DNA of 64,000 nt from Microbacterium lushaniae (GTDB lineage: Bacteria > Actinomycetota > Actinomycetes > Actinomycetales > Microbacteriaceae): the NCBI RefSeq assembly GCF_008727775.1, contig NZ_CP044232.1, positions 1,178,001 through 1,242,000 on the forward strand, read 5' to 3'. The notes beneath the pieces were generated by a model. The model was not told the DNA's origin, ran no database searches, and saw only the letters and a program-made list of their open reading frames with translations. A program made the translations under genes and the position numbers. Positions 38,677-48,530 of this stretch are shown here, one piece after another (positions within the stretch are counted from its first letter, which is position 1; each line of letters starts with the position of its first letter).

Positions 38677-38682
38677 TAGACT
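38677..38682 (+). promoter_or_regulatory. Leaderless -10 element of proS
   Basis: TAGACT, 8 nt before the GTG at 38691. No Shine-Dalgarno site seen. Confidence 0.5.
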
Positions 38683-38690
38683 GGATCCTC

Positions 38691-40463
38691 GTGGTCACAC
38701 GTCTGTCGCACTTCTTCCTCCGCACCCTCCGCGAAGACCCGGCTGATGCCGAGGTCGCGAGCCACCGTCTGCTCGTGCGCGCCGGCTACATCCGGCGCCA
38801 GGCGCCGGGCATCTTCGCGTGGCTGCCGCTGGGGCTGAAGGTCAAGGCGAAGATCGAGGCCATCATCCGCGAGGAGATGGCGAACGCCGGCGCCTACGAG
38901 GTGCACTTCCCCGCACTGCTCCCACGCGACCCGTACGAGGCGTCGGGCCGGTGGGAGGAATACGGCGACGGGATGTTCCGCCTGAAGGACCGCAAGGGCG
39001 CTGACTACCTGCTCGCCCCCACGCACGAAGAGGTCTTCACGCTGCTGGTGAAAGACCTGTACTCGTCGTACAAGGACCTTCCGCTGACGATCTACCAGAT
39101 CCAGGACAAGTACCGCGACGAGGCGCGCCCGCGCGCCGGTCTCCTGCGCGGCCGCGAGTTCACGATGAAGGACGCCTACTCCTTCGACGCTTCGGACGAG
39201 GGCCTGGATGCGTCGTACCAGGCGCAGCGCGACGCGTACGAGCGCATCTACCGGCGTCTGGGACTCGAATACGTCATCGTCGACGCCGACGCCGGGGCGA
39301 TGGGCGGATCCAAGTCCGAGGAGTTCCTGCACCCCACCCCCATCGGCGAGGACACGTTCGTGCGCTCGGCCGGCGGCTACGCGGCGAACGTCGAGGCCTT
39401 CACCACGCTCGTTCCCGAGTCCATCCCGTTCGACGGGCTGCCCGATCCGGTGATCTTCGACTCGCCCGACACCCCGACGATCCCGACGCTCGTCGCCCAC
39501 TGCAACGCCGTGCTCGATCCGCCCGCCGACGGCGGGGAATGGACGGCCGCGCACACGCTGAAGAATGTCGTGCTTGCTCTCAAGCACCTCGATGGCACGC
39601 GGGAGCTCGTCATCGTGGGACTGCCCGGAGACCGCGACATCGACGACAAGCGCGTCGAGGTGGTCTTCGCGCCGGCCGAGGTCGAGCAGGCCACGGAGGA
39701 GGACTTCGAGCGCCATCCGTTCCTCGTGAAGGGATACATCGGCCCGTGGTCGCCCACCGGCCCGGTGCTCGGAGAGGAATCGGCCACCGGCATCCGCTAC
39801 CTCCTCGACCCGCGCGTGGTGGACGGCACGAGCTGGATCACCGGGGCCAACATCGACCAGAAGCACGTGCACACCCTCGTCGCCGGCCGCGACTTCACCG
39901 CCGACGGCTTCGTCGAGGTCGCCACGGTGCGCGAGGGCGACCCGGCGCCGGACGGCTCGGGACCGGTGACCCTCGCGCGCGGCATGGAGATCGGCCATGT
40001 GTTCCAGCTGGGCCGGAAGTACGCCGACGCGCTGGGCCTGAAGGTGCTCGATGAGAACGGCAAGCTCGTCACCGTCACGATGGGCTCGTACGGCATCGGG
40101 GTCACCCGCATCCTCGCGATCATCGCCGAGCTCAACAACGACGACAAGGGCCTCATCTGGCCCGCGTCGGTCGCGCCGTTCGACGTGCACGTCGTTGCCA
40201 CCGGCCGGGATGCGGCGGCCTTCGAGCTCGCCGAGAGCCTCAGCGCCGACCTCGAAGCGGCGGGCCTGGACGTGCTGTTCGATGACCGCCCGAAGGTGTC
40301 GCCCGGCGTGAAGTTCGGCGACGCCGAACTGGTCGGAGTGCCGCGCATCGTCATCGTCGGGCGCGGAGCCGCAGCCGGCGAGGTCGAGCTGTGGGACCGT
40401 CGCACGGGGGCCCGGGAGGTCGTCCCCGCCGCAGAGGCGGTCGGCCGCCTCACCGCCGTCTGA
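38691..40463 (+). CDS. proS: Prolyl-tRNA synthetase
   Basis: Charges tRNA-Pro. The product is 590 residues of the bacterial type with the editing insertion between motifs 2 and 3. Motif 1 is around [24 protein letters not shown], motif 2 in [27 protein letters not shown], and motif 3 [17 protein letters not shown]. The editing domain spans roughly residues 220-400, and the C-terminal anticodon-binding domain is complete. The GTG at 38691 fits a leaderless promoter. The next gene begins 2 bp after its stop. Confidence 0.96.
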   Translation: MVTRLSHFFLRTLREDPADAEVASHRLLVRAGYIRRQAPGIFAWLPLGLKVKAKIEAIIREEMANAGAYEVHFPALLPRDPYEASGRWEEYGDGMFRLKDRKGADYLLAPTHEEVFTLLVKDLYSSYKDLPLTIYQIQDKYRDEARPRAGLLRGREFTMKDAYSFDASDEGLDASYQAQRDAYERIYRRLGLEYVIVDADAGAMGGSKSEEFLHPTPIGEDTFVRSAGGYAANVEAFTTLVPESIPFDGLPDPVIFDSPDTPTIPTLVAHCNAVLDPPADGGEWTAAHTLKNVVLALKHLDGTRELVIVGLPGDRDIDDKRVEVVFAPAEVEQATEEDFERHPFLVKGYIGPWSPTGPVLGEESATGIRYLLDPRVVDGTSWITGANIDQKHVHTLVAGRDFTADGFVEVATVREGDPAPDGSGPVTLARGMEIGHVFQLGRKYADALGLKVLDENGKLVTVTMGSYGIGVTRILAIIAELNNDDKGLIWPASVAPFDVHVVATGRDAAAFELAESLSADLEAAGLDVLFDDRPKVSPGVKFGDAELVGVPRIVIVGRGAAAGEVELWDRRTGAREVVPAAEAVGRLTAV

Positions 40464-40465
40464 CC

Positions 40466-41287
40466 GTGATCCCCGCCCCGCTGGTCCCGCTCGCCGATGG
40501 GAACCGCATCCCGCAGCTGGGAGTGGGCACGTACAAGGTGCCCGCGGACGTCACCGCCGAGCTCGTCGCCGATGCCCTGCGCTTCGGGTACCGCCACATC
40601 GACACCGCCAGCCTGTACGGCAACGAGGCGGAGGTGGGGGAGGGCCTGCGGCGCAGCGGCGTGCCGCGCGAGGACGTCTTCGTCACGACGAAGGTGTGGA
40701 ACGACGACCAGGGCTATGACCGCACCCTCCGCGCGTTCGACGCCAGCACCGGACGCCTCGGGATGGATGCGGTCGACCTGTACCTCATCCACTGGCCCAT
40801 CCCCAGCGCCGACCGCTACCTCGACACGTGGCGCGCCCTCGTGCGCCTGGCTGAGGAGGGGCGGGTGCGCTCGATCGGCGTGAGCAACTTCTCGCCCGTG
40901 CACATCCAGCGCCTCGTCCAGGAGACGGGGGTGAGCCCGGTGATCGACCAGGTCGAGCTGCACCCGCGTTTCCCGCAGTACGAGCTGCAGGCCTGGAACA
41001 CCGCGCACGGCATCGTCACCGAATCGTGGGCGCCGCTGGCGCGCGGGGGCCTGCTGGATGAGCCGGTCCTGGACCGCATCGGTGCGGCGTACGGCAAGAC
41101 GCCCGCGCAGGTGGTGATCCGGTGGCATCTGGACCGCGGTCTCGTGCTGTTCCCGAAGTCGACCTCGATCGCCCGGCTGCGGGAGAACGCCGACGTCTTC
41201 GACTTCACGCTCGACGACGCCGACCGTGCCGCGATCGCCGGCCTGGAGACGGGCGTCCGCACCGGACGCGACCCCGATCAGGACTGA
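40466..41287 (+). CDS. Aldo/keto reductase
   Basis: The product is 273 residues. It shows RHIDTASLYGNEAEVG (catalytic Asp and Tyr), VTTKVWNDDQGYD (catalytic Lys), YLIHWPIP (catalytic His) and VLFPKSTSIARLRENADVFDF (NADPH). It is of the 2,5-diketo-gluconate reductase type, acting on short-chain carbonyls. The start is GTG 40466, 2 bp after proS, so it is in the proS transcript. It is distinct from the aldo/keto reductase at 5468. Confidence 0.9.
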   Translation: MIPAPLVPLADGNRIPQLGVGTYKVPADVTAELVADALRFGYRHIDTASLYGNEAEVGEGLRRSGVPREDVFVTTKVWNDDQGYDRTLRAFDASTGRLGMDAVDLYLIHWPIPSADRYLDTWRALVRLAEEGRVRSIGVSNFSPVHIQRLVQETGVSPVIDQVELHPRFPQYELQAWNTAHGIVTESWAPLARGGLLDEPVLDRIGAAYGKTPAQVVIRWHLDRGLVLFPKSTSIARLRENADVFDFTLDDADRAAIAGLETGVRTGRDPDQD

Positions 41288-41290
41288 CGC

Positions 41291-42100
41291 TCACACCGAG
41301 AGCTTGGCGAAGCGCGCCCGCAGGATCGTGAACGCGCCGTAGGCGAGGAACCCCGCCCCCACCGCGACCCCCAGCAGCGGACCGGCCGGGAGCTGCAGGA
41401 GCGCCTGCACGGCGCCGTCGAGCCCGCCGGCCTGCCCGGGATCGACCTGCACGGCGGCGACGCCCAGGAGCACCCCGACGATGAAGAGCGCGATGCCCTT
41501 CGCGACGAAGCCCGCGACCCCGAGCCCCGCGACGGCGTGCCCCCAGGCGGTGCGGGGAAGCGTCACCTTCGAGCGGAACGAACGCCGCACGCCCATCACG
41601 ACGAACGCCACACCGGCGATGGCGACCCCGAGGCCCACCGCGGCGAGCAGGAAGGGCCCGCCGGGCATCGAGAGCACGCCGGCGCTGGCGTCCTCCGCGG
41701 CGCGCTCGGCACTCGGGCGCGCTCCGAGGGCGACGGATGCGGCGACCGCTCCCACCGTGGCGAACACGACCGCCTGACCGATCTCGGCGGCGAGGATCCC
41801 CAGGCGCTGCGTGCGTCGTGCACGGCGCGCCCCGACGGCGGCGACGGCGTGCCACACCCCCAGGGCGATGAGCCCCACCGCGATCGCCCACAGCAGCGCG
41901 AATCCCCACGGCGCGGCCGCGACGGATCGGAAGGCGCCGGTCTGGTCGGCGGCCCCGGAGCCTCCGAAGGCCGCCGCGAGGACGATGATGCCGATGAGGG
42001 CGTGCATGACGCCGTTCGCCGCGTACCCGGCGCGCGCGAGCACGCGCAGCACCGGGTTGTGCTCGGCGCTCCGCGCTGCCGCGCGGACCTCGCTGCGCAT
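41291..42100 (-). CDS. DUF1206-family membrane protein
   Basis: The product is 269 residues with about six hydrophobic segments arranged as three repeated pairs, each opening with a G-(Y/V)-A-x-(N/K)-G motif (RAGYAANGVMHALIG and GVAGFVAKGIALFIVG, for example), as in DUF1206. Function unknown. The ATG at 42100 follows TAATGT by 7 nt on the minus strand. It converges with the aldo/keto reductase gene, leaving 3 bp between the stops. Confidence 0.8.
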   Translation of the reverse strand: MRSEVRAAARSAEHNPVLRVLARAGYAANGVMHALIGIIVLAAAFGGSGAADQTGAFRSVAAAPWGFALLWAIAVGLIALGVWHAVAAVGARRARRTQRLGILAAEIGQAVVFATVGAVAASVALGARPSAERAAEDASAGVLSMPGGPFLLAAVGLGVAIAGVAFVVMGVRRSFRSKVTLPRTAWGHAVAGLGVAGFVAKGIALFIVGVLLGVAAVQVDPGQAGGLDGAVQALLQLPAGPLLGVAVGAGFLAYGAFTILRARFAKLSV

Positions 42101-42178
42101 GACGGCGACATTACCGGTCCGGCGGGCCGGCTCCTGACCGGTCGGGAGCGGCTGGGCAGGGCGCATATCATGGGGCGG

Positions 42179-44017
42179 ATGTCCCCCCGCCGGCACCTGT
42201 CCTCCCCGTGGAGAGCGCTGCCCGACCTGATCGGGCGGGCCCCTGCCCGGGTGCTGCTGGTGGCCGGGATCCTCATCGTGATCCTCGGTGCGCTCATCGT
42301 GACGCGCCCCCTCACCTCCCTCGTCCTGCTCGGGGTGTACGTCGCCCTCAGCGCGATCGTCACCGGGCTCGCCGAACTCATCACCCGGCGATCGCAGCGA
42401 TGGTGGACCCGGCTGTTCGCGGTGGCGTGGATCGCCGGCGGGCTGCTCGTACTGGTGTGGCTGGGGCGGAGCCTGGATCTGCTGCCGCCGGTGCTGGCCG
42501 TCTTCCTCGTGGTGGGCGGGCTGGCCTCCGTGGGTGACGCGGTGGCCCGCGGTCGTCCCAGCCAGCGTGTGCTGTCGGCGGCCTCCGGAGCGACGCAGAT
42601 CGCGTTCGGCATCCTGTCGCTGACGTGGCCGGATGTCACCGTCCTGCTCGTGGCGATCGTCTTCGGAGTGCGCACCGTCGCGCTGGGGGTCTCGCTCATC
42701 GCCCGCGGCGTGCGCGGGATGCGTGCGGCCGGACGTCTCCGACGGGGCCTCCCGGCGGCCGCCCCGTCCGGTGCGCGTGCGCGGCGGGCGTCGGCGTGGA
42801 CGGCCGTCGGACGGTACGCGCTCTCACTGCTGCTGGTGACCTCGGCGGCGGGAGGCTGGCTGCTGGATGACTGGCTCGCCGATGGCGCGCCGGTCGTCGA
42901 CGCCTTCTACGATCCCCCCGACCGGCTGCCGCCCGGTCACGGCCGCCTGATCCGGTGGGACGGCTACCTCGGTCGCGCCCCCCAGGGCGGCGAGGTCAGC
43001 CGCATCCTCTACACCACCCGTGACGCCGTCAGCCGGCCGGCGGTGGCCAGCGCCCTGGTGATCGTGCCGAACGACCCACCGCCGGGCCCGCGCCCGGTGA
43101 TCGTGTGGAACCACGGCACGACCGGCGTCGCGCAGGGGTGCGCGCCCAGCCTGCGCGACGCGTCGGCGACGCGGTGGGCCATCCCGGCGCTGGAGGAGGC
43201 CCTGGATGCCGGATGGGTCGTGGTCGCGTCGGACTACTCCGGTCAGGGTGCACCCGGCACCTTCCCGTATCTCATCGGCAAGGGCGAGGCGCGTTCGTCG
43301 CTGGATGCCGTCCTGGCGGCGGCGGAGCTTCCCGACCTGACCCTGTCGCCCGACACGGTCGTGTGGGGTCACTCACAGGGCGGCCACGCCGCGCTGTGGA
43401 CCGCGACGATCGCGGAGGAGTACACCCCCGGCGTCAACGTCCTCGGCACCGCCGCCATCGCGCCTGCCGCCGACCCCCTCGCCCTCGCCGACGAGCTGCT
43501 GGACTCAGATGCCGGCGCCCTGCTCTCCGTGCTCACGTCGTGGGTGCTCGTGCCGTACTCCGAGACGTACGCCGACGTGCACCTGGACGACTACGTCGCC
43601 CCGGGCGCACGGGCCATCGTGCGCGAGATGACCCAGCGGTGCCCCACCGAGCCGGGCGTGGTGGTCTCGGTGGTGACCGCGCTGGGGGTGTCGGAGGATC
43701 GCCCCCTCTATGCCGCCGATCTGACCACCGGAGCGCTCGGGCGCAGACTTGCCGAGAACGCCGCGACCGGACCCACCGGCTCGCCCATCCTGGTGGCGTG
43801 GGGGCAGGAGGACGAGGTCCTCCCGCCCAGCCTGCAGGAGCGCTACGTCCAGGGGCTGTGCGAACAGGGGCAGCAGGTGCGGTGGCGGGCCTACCGCGAC
43901 TACGACCATCTGCGCCCCATCCTGCCCGGCTCGCGGTTCCTCCCCGTCCTCATCCAGTGGACGGAGGGGCTGTTCGACCGATCGCCCCAGATCCTCGACG
44001 ACTGCGGCCGGCGGTGA
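42179..44017 (+). CDS. Membrane-anchored lipase: DUF308 domain fused to secretory lipase
   Basis: The product is 612 residues. The first ~190 residues contain six hydrophobic segments resembling HdeD/DUF308 (VLLVAGILIVILGALIVTRP), then a further helix (YALSLLLVTSAAGGWLL). The rest is an alpha/beta hydrolase of the secretory lipase (LIP) type: IVWNHGTTG, the nucleophile elbow WGHSQGGHAA, and an acid and histidine near GQEDEVLPP and DYDHLRP. The catalytic part should face outside. Start 42179 is 7 nt after TATCAT; 42170 adds three residues. The fusion is unusual. Confidence 0.75.
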   Translation: MSPRRHLSSPWRALPDLIGRAPARVLLVAGILIVILGALIVTRPLTSLVLLGVYVALSAIVTGLAELITRRSQRWWTRLFAVAWIAGGLLVLVWLGRSLDLLPPVLAVFLVVGGLASVGDAVARGRPSQRVLSAASGATQIAFGILSLTWPDVTVLLVAIVFGVRTVALGVSLIARGVRGMRAAGRLRRGLPAAAPSGARARRASAWTAVGRYALSLLLVTSAAGGWLLDDWLADGAPVVDAFYDPPDRLPPGHGRLIRWDGYLGRAPQGGEVSRILYTTRDAVSRPAVASALVIVPNDPPPGPRPVIVWNHGTTGVAQGCAPSLRDASATRWAIPALEEALDAGWVVVASDYSGQGAPGTFPYLIGKGEARSSLDAVLAAAELPDLTLSPDTVVWGHSQGGHAALWTATIAEEYTPGVNVLGTAAIAPAADPLALADELLDSDAGALLSVLTSWVLVPYSETYADVHLDDYVAPGARAIVREMTQRCPTEPGVVVSVVTALGVSEDRPLYAADLTTGALGRRLAENAATGPTGSPILVAWGQEDEVLPPSLQERYVQGLCEQGQQVRWRAYRDYDHLRPILPGSRFLPVLIQWTEGLFDRSPQILDDCGRR

Positions 44018-44120
44018 GCGGCTCAGGCCGCTCGCAGGCGGGGCACGGGCGGATCCGGTAACGTTCTGGGGTTGTCGGCGCGTTCTCGCGTCGGCGAGAG
44101 CTGAATACGGAGGCCCCACG

Positions 44121-45110
44121 GTGGACATCGATCTCGGACTGCTGAAGACGATCGAGCGGGAGAAGGAGATTCCCTTCGAGGAACTCGCGAGCATCATCGA
44201 ACAGGCCATCCTGACTGCGTATGGCAAGCACACCTCGCCGACGGGAGCCGCACCCGAAGGGGCGCGCGCGGAAGTGAACCGCAAGACCGGCCACGTCGCC
44301 GTCTTCACGCCGGTGCTCGATGACGAGGGCGCCGTCATCGGCGAGGAGGAGCAGACTCCCGAGGACTTCGGGCGGATCGCCGCCTTCGCCGCGAAGCAGG
44401 TCATCAGCCAGCGCTTGCGCGACATCGCCGACGACGCCGTGCTGGGGGAGTTCCGCGGCAAGGAGGGCGACATCGTCGCCGGGGTCGTCCAGCAGGGCCC
44501 CAACCCCCGCATGGTCCACGTCGACCTCGGCACCGTCGAGGCGATCCTCCCGCCCGAGGAGCAGGCGCCGGGGGAGACCTACCCCCACGGATCCCGCCTC
44601 CGCGTGTACGTCACGTCCGTCTCGCGCGGCACGAAGGGCCCCTCGATCACCGTCTCGCGCACCCACCCCGGCCTCGTGCGGAAGCTGTTCGCACTCGAAG
44701 TGCCCGAGATCGCGTCGGGGCTCGTGGAGATCGTGTCCCTCGCGCGCGAGGCCGGTCACCGCACGAAGATCGCCGTCAAGGCCAACGACCCGACGATCAA
44801 CGCGAAGGGCGCGTGCATCGGCGAACTGGGCCGGCGCGTGCGCGCCGTCACGGAGGAGCTCGGCGGCGAGAAGATCGACATCGTCGATTACGACCCCGAG
44901 CTGCCGCGTTTCGTGGCCAACGCCCTGTCGCCGGCGAAGGTCACCTCGAGCTTCGTCCTGGATCCGACCACCAAGGCCGTCCGCGCTCTCGTCCCGGATT
45001 ACCAGCTGTCGCTGGCGATCGGCAAGGAAGGGCAGAACGCGCGCCTGGCGGCGAAGCTGACCGGCGCGAAGATCGACATCCAGCCCGACAGCATCCTCGA
45101 GGACGAGTGA
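44121..45110 (+). CDS. nusA: Transcription elongation/termination factor NusA
   Basis: Modulates pausing, termination and antitermination on RNA polymerase. The product is 329 residues. An N-terminal RNAP-binding domain is followed by an S1 domain around GDIVAGVVQQGPNPRMVHVDLGTVEAILPP and two KH domains (SRTHPGLVRKLFALEVPEI; DYQLSLAIGKEGQNARLAAKLTG). It is the short actinobacterial form without C-terminal acidic repeats. The GTG is preceded by GGAGG at 44109-44113. rimP, often just upstream, is not here. Confidence 0.96.
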   Translation: MDIDLGLLKTIEREKEIPFEELASIIEQAILTAYGKHTSPTGAAPEGARAEVNRKTGHVAVFTPVLDDEGAVIGEEEQTPEDFGRIAAFAAKQVISQRLRDIADDAVLGEFRGKEGDIVAGVVQQGPNPRMVHVDLGTVEAILPPEEQAPGETYPHGSRLRVYVTSVSRGTKGPSITVSRTHPGLVRKLFALEVPEIASGLVEIVSLAREAGHRTKIAVKANDPTINAKGACIGELGRRVRAVTEELGGEKIDIVDYDPELPRFVANALSPAKVTSSFVLDPTTKAVRALVPDYQLSLAIGKEGQNARLAAKLTGAKIDIQPDSILEDE

Positions 45111-45152
45111 GCCGGCACGGCTGTCGGTCGTCGGCCCGCCCTCACGTGTAGA

Positions 45153-45404
45153 ATGGAACCGGAACGAACGTGCGTCGCATGTCGCACGCGAGCTCCCCGG
45201 TCCACGCTCCTTCGGGTCGTGGCCGTCGATTCGGTCCTCGTGCGCGATGACCGGGCGATGATGCCGGGGCGGGGCGCGTGGGTGCATGAGACGGATGCGT
45301 GCGTGGACCTCGCCTTACGGCGCCGCGCCTTCGTCCGCGCATTGCGTGTGTCGGGCCCGCTCGACACGCAGACCTTTCAACAGACCCTCCAGCGAAACGG
45401 CTGA
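45153..45404 (+). CDS. ylxR: YlxR-family RNA-binding protein
   Basis: The product is 83 residues of the YlxR (DUF448) family, which is found between nusA and infB and has been implicated in RNase P or nucleoid-associated regulation. Motifs are RTCVACRTRA and PGRGAWVH. The ATG is at 45153, 42 bp after nusA. Small, basic, cytoplasmic. Confidence 0.92.
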   Translation: MEPERTCVACRTRAPRSTLLRVVAVDSVLVRDDRAMMPGRGAWVHETDACVDLALRRRAFVRALRVSGPLDTQTFQQTLQRNG

Positions 45405-45464
45405 ACGGCTATGGACTCAAAGTGAACGGCTCGAAATGAGACCCGTCCGCATCTAACGGTCTGC

Positions 45465-45493
45465 CCTGTCCGGGGTAGGCCCCCAGACAGGAG
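45465..45493 (+). promoter_or_regulatory. Hairpin covering the infB ribosome binding site
   Basis: CCTGTC-C-GGGG / CCCC-A-GACAGG gives 10 paired bases with one mismatch and a 5-nt loop. The last two G residues of the 3' arm belong to the infB Shine-Dalgarno AGGAG (45489-45493), 4 nt before the GTG. Opening of the hairpin may set IF-2 synthesis. Confidence 0.5.
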
Positions 45494-45497
45494 AATT

Positions 45498-48308
45498 GTG
45501 GCAAAACCACGCGTGCACGAGATCGCTTCCGAGCTCGGCGTCGACAGTAAAGTCGCCCTCGCGAAGCTGAAGGAGCTCGGCGAGTTCGTCAAGAGCCCCT
45601 CATCCACCATCGAGCCGCCGGTCGCGCGCAAGCTGCGCGCCGCGCTCGCGTCCGAGGGTGGCGCTCCGGCAGCACCGGCACCCGCTGCCGCGCGTTCGGG
45701 AGCCAAGCCCGGCCCGGCACGTCCGGCCGCGCCGTCTCGCCCCGCGGCGTCCGCTCCGGAGGCCCCCGCCCAGCCGGCAGCCCCCGCCGCGCCTGCGGCC
45801 TCGGCACCGGCCGCGCCTGCGGCACCGGCTGCGCCCGCGCCTTCCGCGCCCGCTCCGGCTCCGTCGGCTCCGGCCGCGCCGGCTCCGGCCGCCCCGGCGG
45901 CTCCCGCCGACGCGGAGGCGGCTCCGGCAGCCCCCGCCGGTGGGCCCCGGCCCGGCCCCGGCGCACCGCAGCCGCCGCGTCCCGGCGGTGCACCGCGCCC
46001 CGGCAACAACCCGTTCTCCTCGCAGCAGGGGATGGGCCAGCGTCCGGCCGGTCCGCGTCCGGGCAACAACCCGTTCTCCTCGCAGCAGGGGATGGGCCAG
46101 CGTCCGACTCCCGGCAACATCCCGCGCCCCCAGGCACCGCGCCCCGGCGCCCCGCGCCCGGGCGCACCGCGCCCCGGCGGCGCAGGTCGTCCCGGCGGCG
46201 GCGGTCGTCCCGGCGCGCCGTTCCAGCAGCGCCCAGGCGGCCCCGGCCGTCCCGGCGGTGCCGGTGGCGGTGCCGCGGGTGGCTTCGCGGGTCGTCCCGC
46301 CGGTGGTTTCGCCGGTCGTCCCGGTGGCGGCGGTGGCCGCGGTCGTGGACCCGGCGGCGGCACCGCAGGTGCCTTCGGTAAGGGCGGCGGCAAGTCCAAG
46401 CAGCGCAAGTCGCGGCGGGCGAAGCGGCAGGAATTCGAGATGCGGTCGGCGCCGGTCGTCGGCGGCGTCAACGTCCAGAAGGGCAACGGCGAGATCATCC
46501 GCCTGCGCCGCGGCGCATCGATCTCCGACTTCGCCGACAAGCTCGAGGCGATCCGCGGCTACACCGTGCAGCCCGGCACGCTCGTGACCATCCTGTTCAA
46601 CCTGGGCGAGATGGCCACCGCGACCGAATCGCTCGACGAGGCGACTTTCGAGGTGCTCGGCGAGGAGCTGGGCTACAAGATCCAGATGGTCTCGCCCGAG
46701 GACGAGGACAAAGAGCTCCTCGAGGGCTTCGGTCTCGACCTGGATGCCGAGCTGGAGGCCGAGAGCGAGGACGACCTCGAGATCCGTCCGCCGGTGGTGA
46801 CCGTCATGGGTCACGTCGACCACGGTAAGACGCGACTGCTCGATGCGATCCGTCAGACCAACGTCGTCGCCGGTGAGGCCGGTGGCATCACCCAGCACAT
46901 CGGTGCCTACCAGGTGTGGACCGAGCACGACGGCATCGAGCGCGCGATCACCTTCATCGACACCCCCGGTCACGAGGCGTTCACCGCCATGCGTGCCCGC
47001 GGTGCGCAGGTGACCGACATCGCGATCCTCGTGGTCGCCGCCGACGACGGCATCATGCCCCAGACGGTGGAGGCGCTCAACCACGCCCAGGCCGCAGGCG
47101 TGCCGGTCGTGGTCGCGGTGAACAAGGTCGACAAGCCCGACGCCAACCCGGCCAAGGTGCGCCAGCAGCTCACCGAGTACGGTCTCGTCGCCGAGGAGTA
47201 CGGCGGCGACGTCATGTTCGTCGACGTGTCCGCTCGCGAGGGCACCAACATCCAGGCACTCCTGGATGCGGTGCTCCTCACCGCCGACGCGGGGCTGGAC
47301 CTCACGGCCAACCCCAACAAGGCGGCACGCGGTGTGGCGATCGAAGCGAAGCTCGACAAGGGCCGCGGTTCGGTGGCGACGGTGCTCATCCAGTCCGGCA
47401 CGCTCCGGGTCGGCGACGCGATCGTCGCCGGCACGGCCTACGGCCGCGTCCGGGCGATGGTCGACGAGAACGGCGACGCCGTCCTCGAGGCTGCGCCCTC
47501 CCGCCCCGTGCAGGTGCAGGGTCTGAACTCCGTGCCGCGCGCCGGTGACGTCTTCATCGTGACCGAAGAGGACCGTCTGGCCCGCCAGATCGCTGAGAAG
47601 CGTGAGGCAGCCGAGCGCAACGCCGCTCTGGCCAAGGCGCGCAAGCGCATCTCGCTCGAGGACTTCACCCGTGCTCTCGAAGAGGGCAAGGTCGAATCTC
47701 TCAACCTCATCATCAAGGGCGACGTGTCCGGTGCCGTCGAGGCGCTGGAGGAATCGCTCCTCAAGATCGAGGTCGACGACAGCGTGCAGCTGCGGATCAT
47801 CCACCGCGGCGTCGGCGCGATCACCGAGTCGGACATCAACCTCGCCACGATCGACAACGCGATCGTCATCGGGTTCAACGTCCGCCCCGACACGAAGGCG
47901 CGCGAGCGCGCTGCCCGCGAGGGTGTGGACGTCCGGTTCTACTCGGTCATCTACAACGCGATCGACGACGTCGAGCAGTCGCTCAAGGGCCTGCTCAAGC
48001 CGGAGTTCGAAGAGGTGCAGTCCGGTGTCGCCGAGATCCGGGAGGTGTTCCGCTCCTCCAAGTTCGGCAACATCGCCGGTGTCATCGTGCGCTCCGGGAC
48101 GATCACCCGCAACGCCAAGGCGCGCGTCATCCGCGACGGCGTCGTGGTGGCCGATGGCCTGGCCATCGAGTCGCTGCGCCGGTTCAAGGACGACGTCACC
48201 GAGGTGCGCACGGACTTCGAGGCCGGTATCGGACTCGGCAAGTTCAACGACATCCAGGTGGGCGACGAGATCGAGACCACTGAGATGGTCGAGAAGCCGC
48301 GCGGCTGA
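45498..48308 (+). CDS. infB: Translation initiation factor IF-2
   Basis: GTPase that places initiator tRNA on the ribosome. The product is 936 residues. IF2N ([30 protein letters not shown]) is followed by a ~300-residue Pro/Ala/Gly/Arg linker ending in a lysine-rich [15 protein letters not shown]. The G domain starts [12 protein letters not shown] near residue 436, with DTPGHEAF and NKVDK, then domains II-IV to the end. The linker contains a 60-bp periodic duplication. GTG start at 45498; a hairpin terminator follows the stop. Confidence 0.97.
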   Translation: MAKPRVHEIASELGVDSKVALAKLKELGEFVKSPSSTIEPPVARKLRAALASEGGAPAAPAPAAARSGAKPGPARPAAPSRPAASAPEAPAQPAAPAAPAASAPAAPAAPAAPAPSAPAPAPSAPAAPAPAAPAAPADAEAAPAAPAGGPRPGPGAPQPPRPGGAPRPGNNPFSSQQGMGQRPAGPRPGNNPFSSQQGMGQRPTPGNIPRPQAPRPGAPRPGAPRPGGAGRPGGGGRPGAPFQQRPGGPGRPGGAGGGAAGGFAGRPAGGFAGRPGGGGGRGRGPGGGTAGAFGKGGGKSKQRKSRRAKRQEFEMRSAPVVGGVNVQKGNGEIIRLRRGASISDFADKLEAIRGYTVQPGTLVTILFNLGEMATATESLDEATFEVLGEELGYKIQMVSPEDEDKELLEGFGLDLDAELEAESEDDLEIRPPVVTVMGHVDHGKTRLLDAIRQTNVVAGEAGGITQHIGAYQVWTEHDGIERAITFIDTPGHEAFTAMRARGAQVTDIAILVVAADDGIMPQTVEALNHAQAAGVPVVVAVNKVDKPDANPAKVRQQLTEYGLVAEEYGGDVMFVDVSAREGTNIQALLDAVLLTADAGLDLTANPNKAARGVAIEAKLDKGRGSVATVLIQSGTLRVGDAIVAGTAYGRVRAMVDENGDAVLEAAPSRPVQVQGLNSVPRAGDVFIVTEEDRLARQIAEKREAAERNAALAKARKRISLEDFTRALEEGKVESLNLIIKGDVSGAVEALEESLLKIEVDDSVQLRIIHRGVGAITESDINLATIDNAIVIGFNVRPDTKARERAAREGVDVRFYSVIYNAIDDVEQSLKGLLKPEFEEVQSGVAEIREVFRSSKFGNIAGVIVRSGTITRNAKARVIRDGVVVADGLAIESLRRFKDDVTEVRTDFEAGIGLGKFNDIQVGDEIETTEMVEKPRG
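46002..46106 (+). repeat. 60-bp-period direct repeat in the infB linker
   Basis: A 45-bp block encoding [14 protein letters not shown] occurs at 46002-46046 and 46062-46106, identical and exactly 60 bp apart. It sits in the disordered IF-2 linker, keeps frame, and is a candidate site of length variation. Confidence 0.85.
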
Positions 48309-48317
48309 TTCGACGGG

Positions 48318-48341
48318 GGCCCCGAGCTGCGGCTCGGGGCC
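48318..48341 (+). terminator. infB terminator
   Basis: GGCCCCGAG / CTCGGGGCC, a perfect 9-bp stem with a 6-nt loop, followed by the T-richer TCTTCGGTTT, 9 bp after the infB stop. It is a canonical intrinsic terminator for this genome. Confidence 0.8.
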
Positions 48342-48387
48342 TCTTCGGTTTCCGACCGGGCCGGGTTCGGCCACTGCTCCGGGGGTT

Positions 48388-48461
48388 GAGGATTCGGATG
48401 TCCCGCCTCCGCGAGAGCGGGGCCCCTACCCCGATCGCTCCGGCGGAACATCCGAATCCTC
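48388..48461. repeat. Long palindrome upstream of rbfA
   Basis: Arms GAGGATTCGGATGTCCCGCC and GGCGGAACATCCGAATCCTC pair over 20 bp with one G-U, around a loop holding a second partial stem GAGCGGGG / CCCC...GCTC. It lies between the infB terminator and rbfA and would insulate the two genes. Confidence 0.75.
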
Positions 48462-48530
48462 GCCGGGGCAGGAATTACCCACAGCGAACACGGTAGGAAA
48501 CACCATCACGGTGTGAGAGAGAGTAGAGAC

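Noticed and set aside
44018..44120. rimP just upstream of nusA
   Set aside because: The 103-bp gap is too short and the preceding gene is the lipase; rimP is not here.
45149..45154. TAGAAT as a promoter of ylxR
   Set aside because: It overlaps the ATG itself, so the resulting transcript would miss the start codon; co-transcription with nusA is more likely.
46002..46106. Repeated blocks resembling a short CRISPR-like array
   Set aside because: Only two copies, in frame within the IF-2 linker, with no spacers of uniform size.
45600..48374. A long minus-strand frame opposite infB
   Set aside because: It mirrors the IF-2 coding sequence and shows low-complexity Val/Asp/Arg/Gly composition without a motif.
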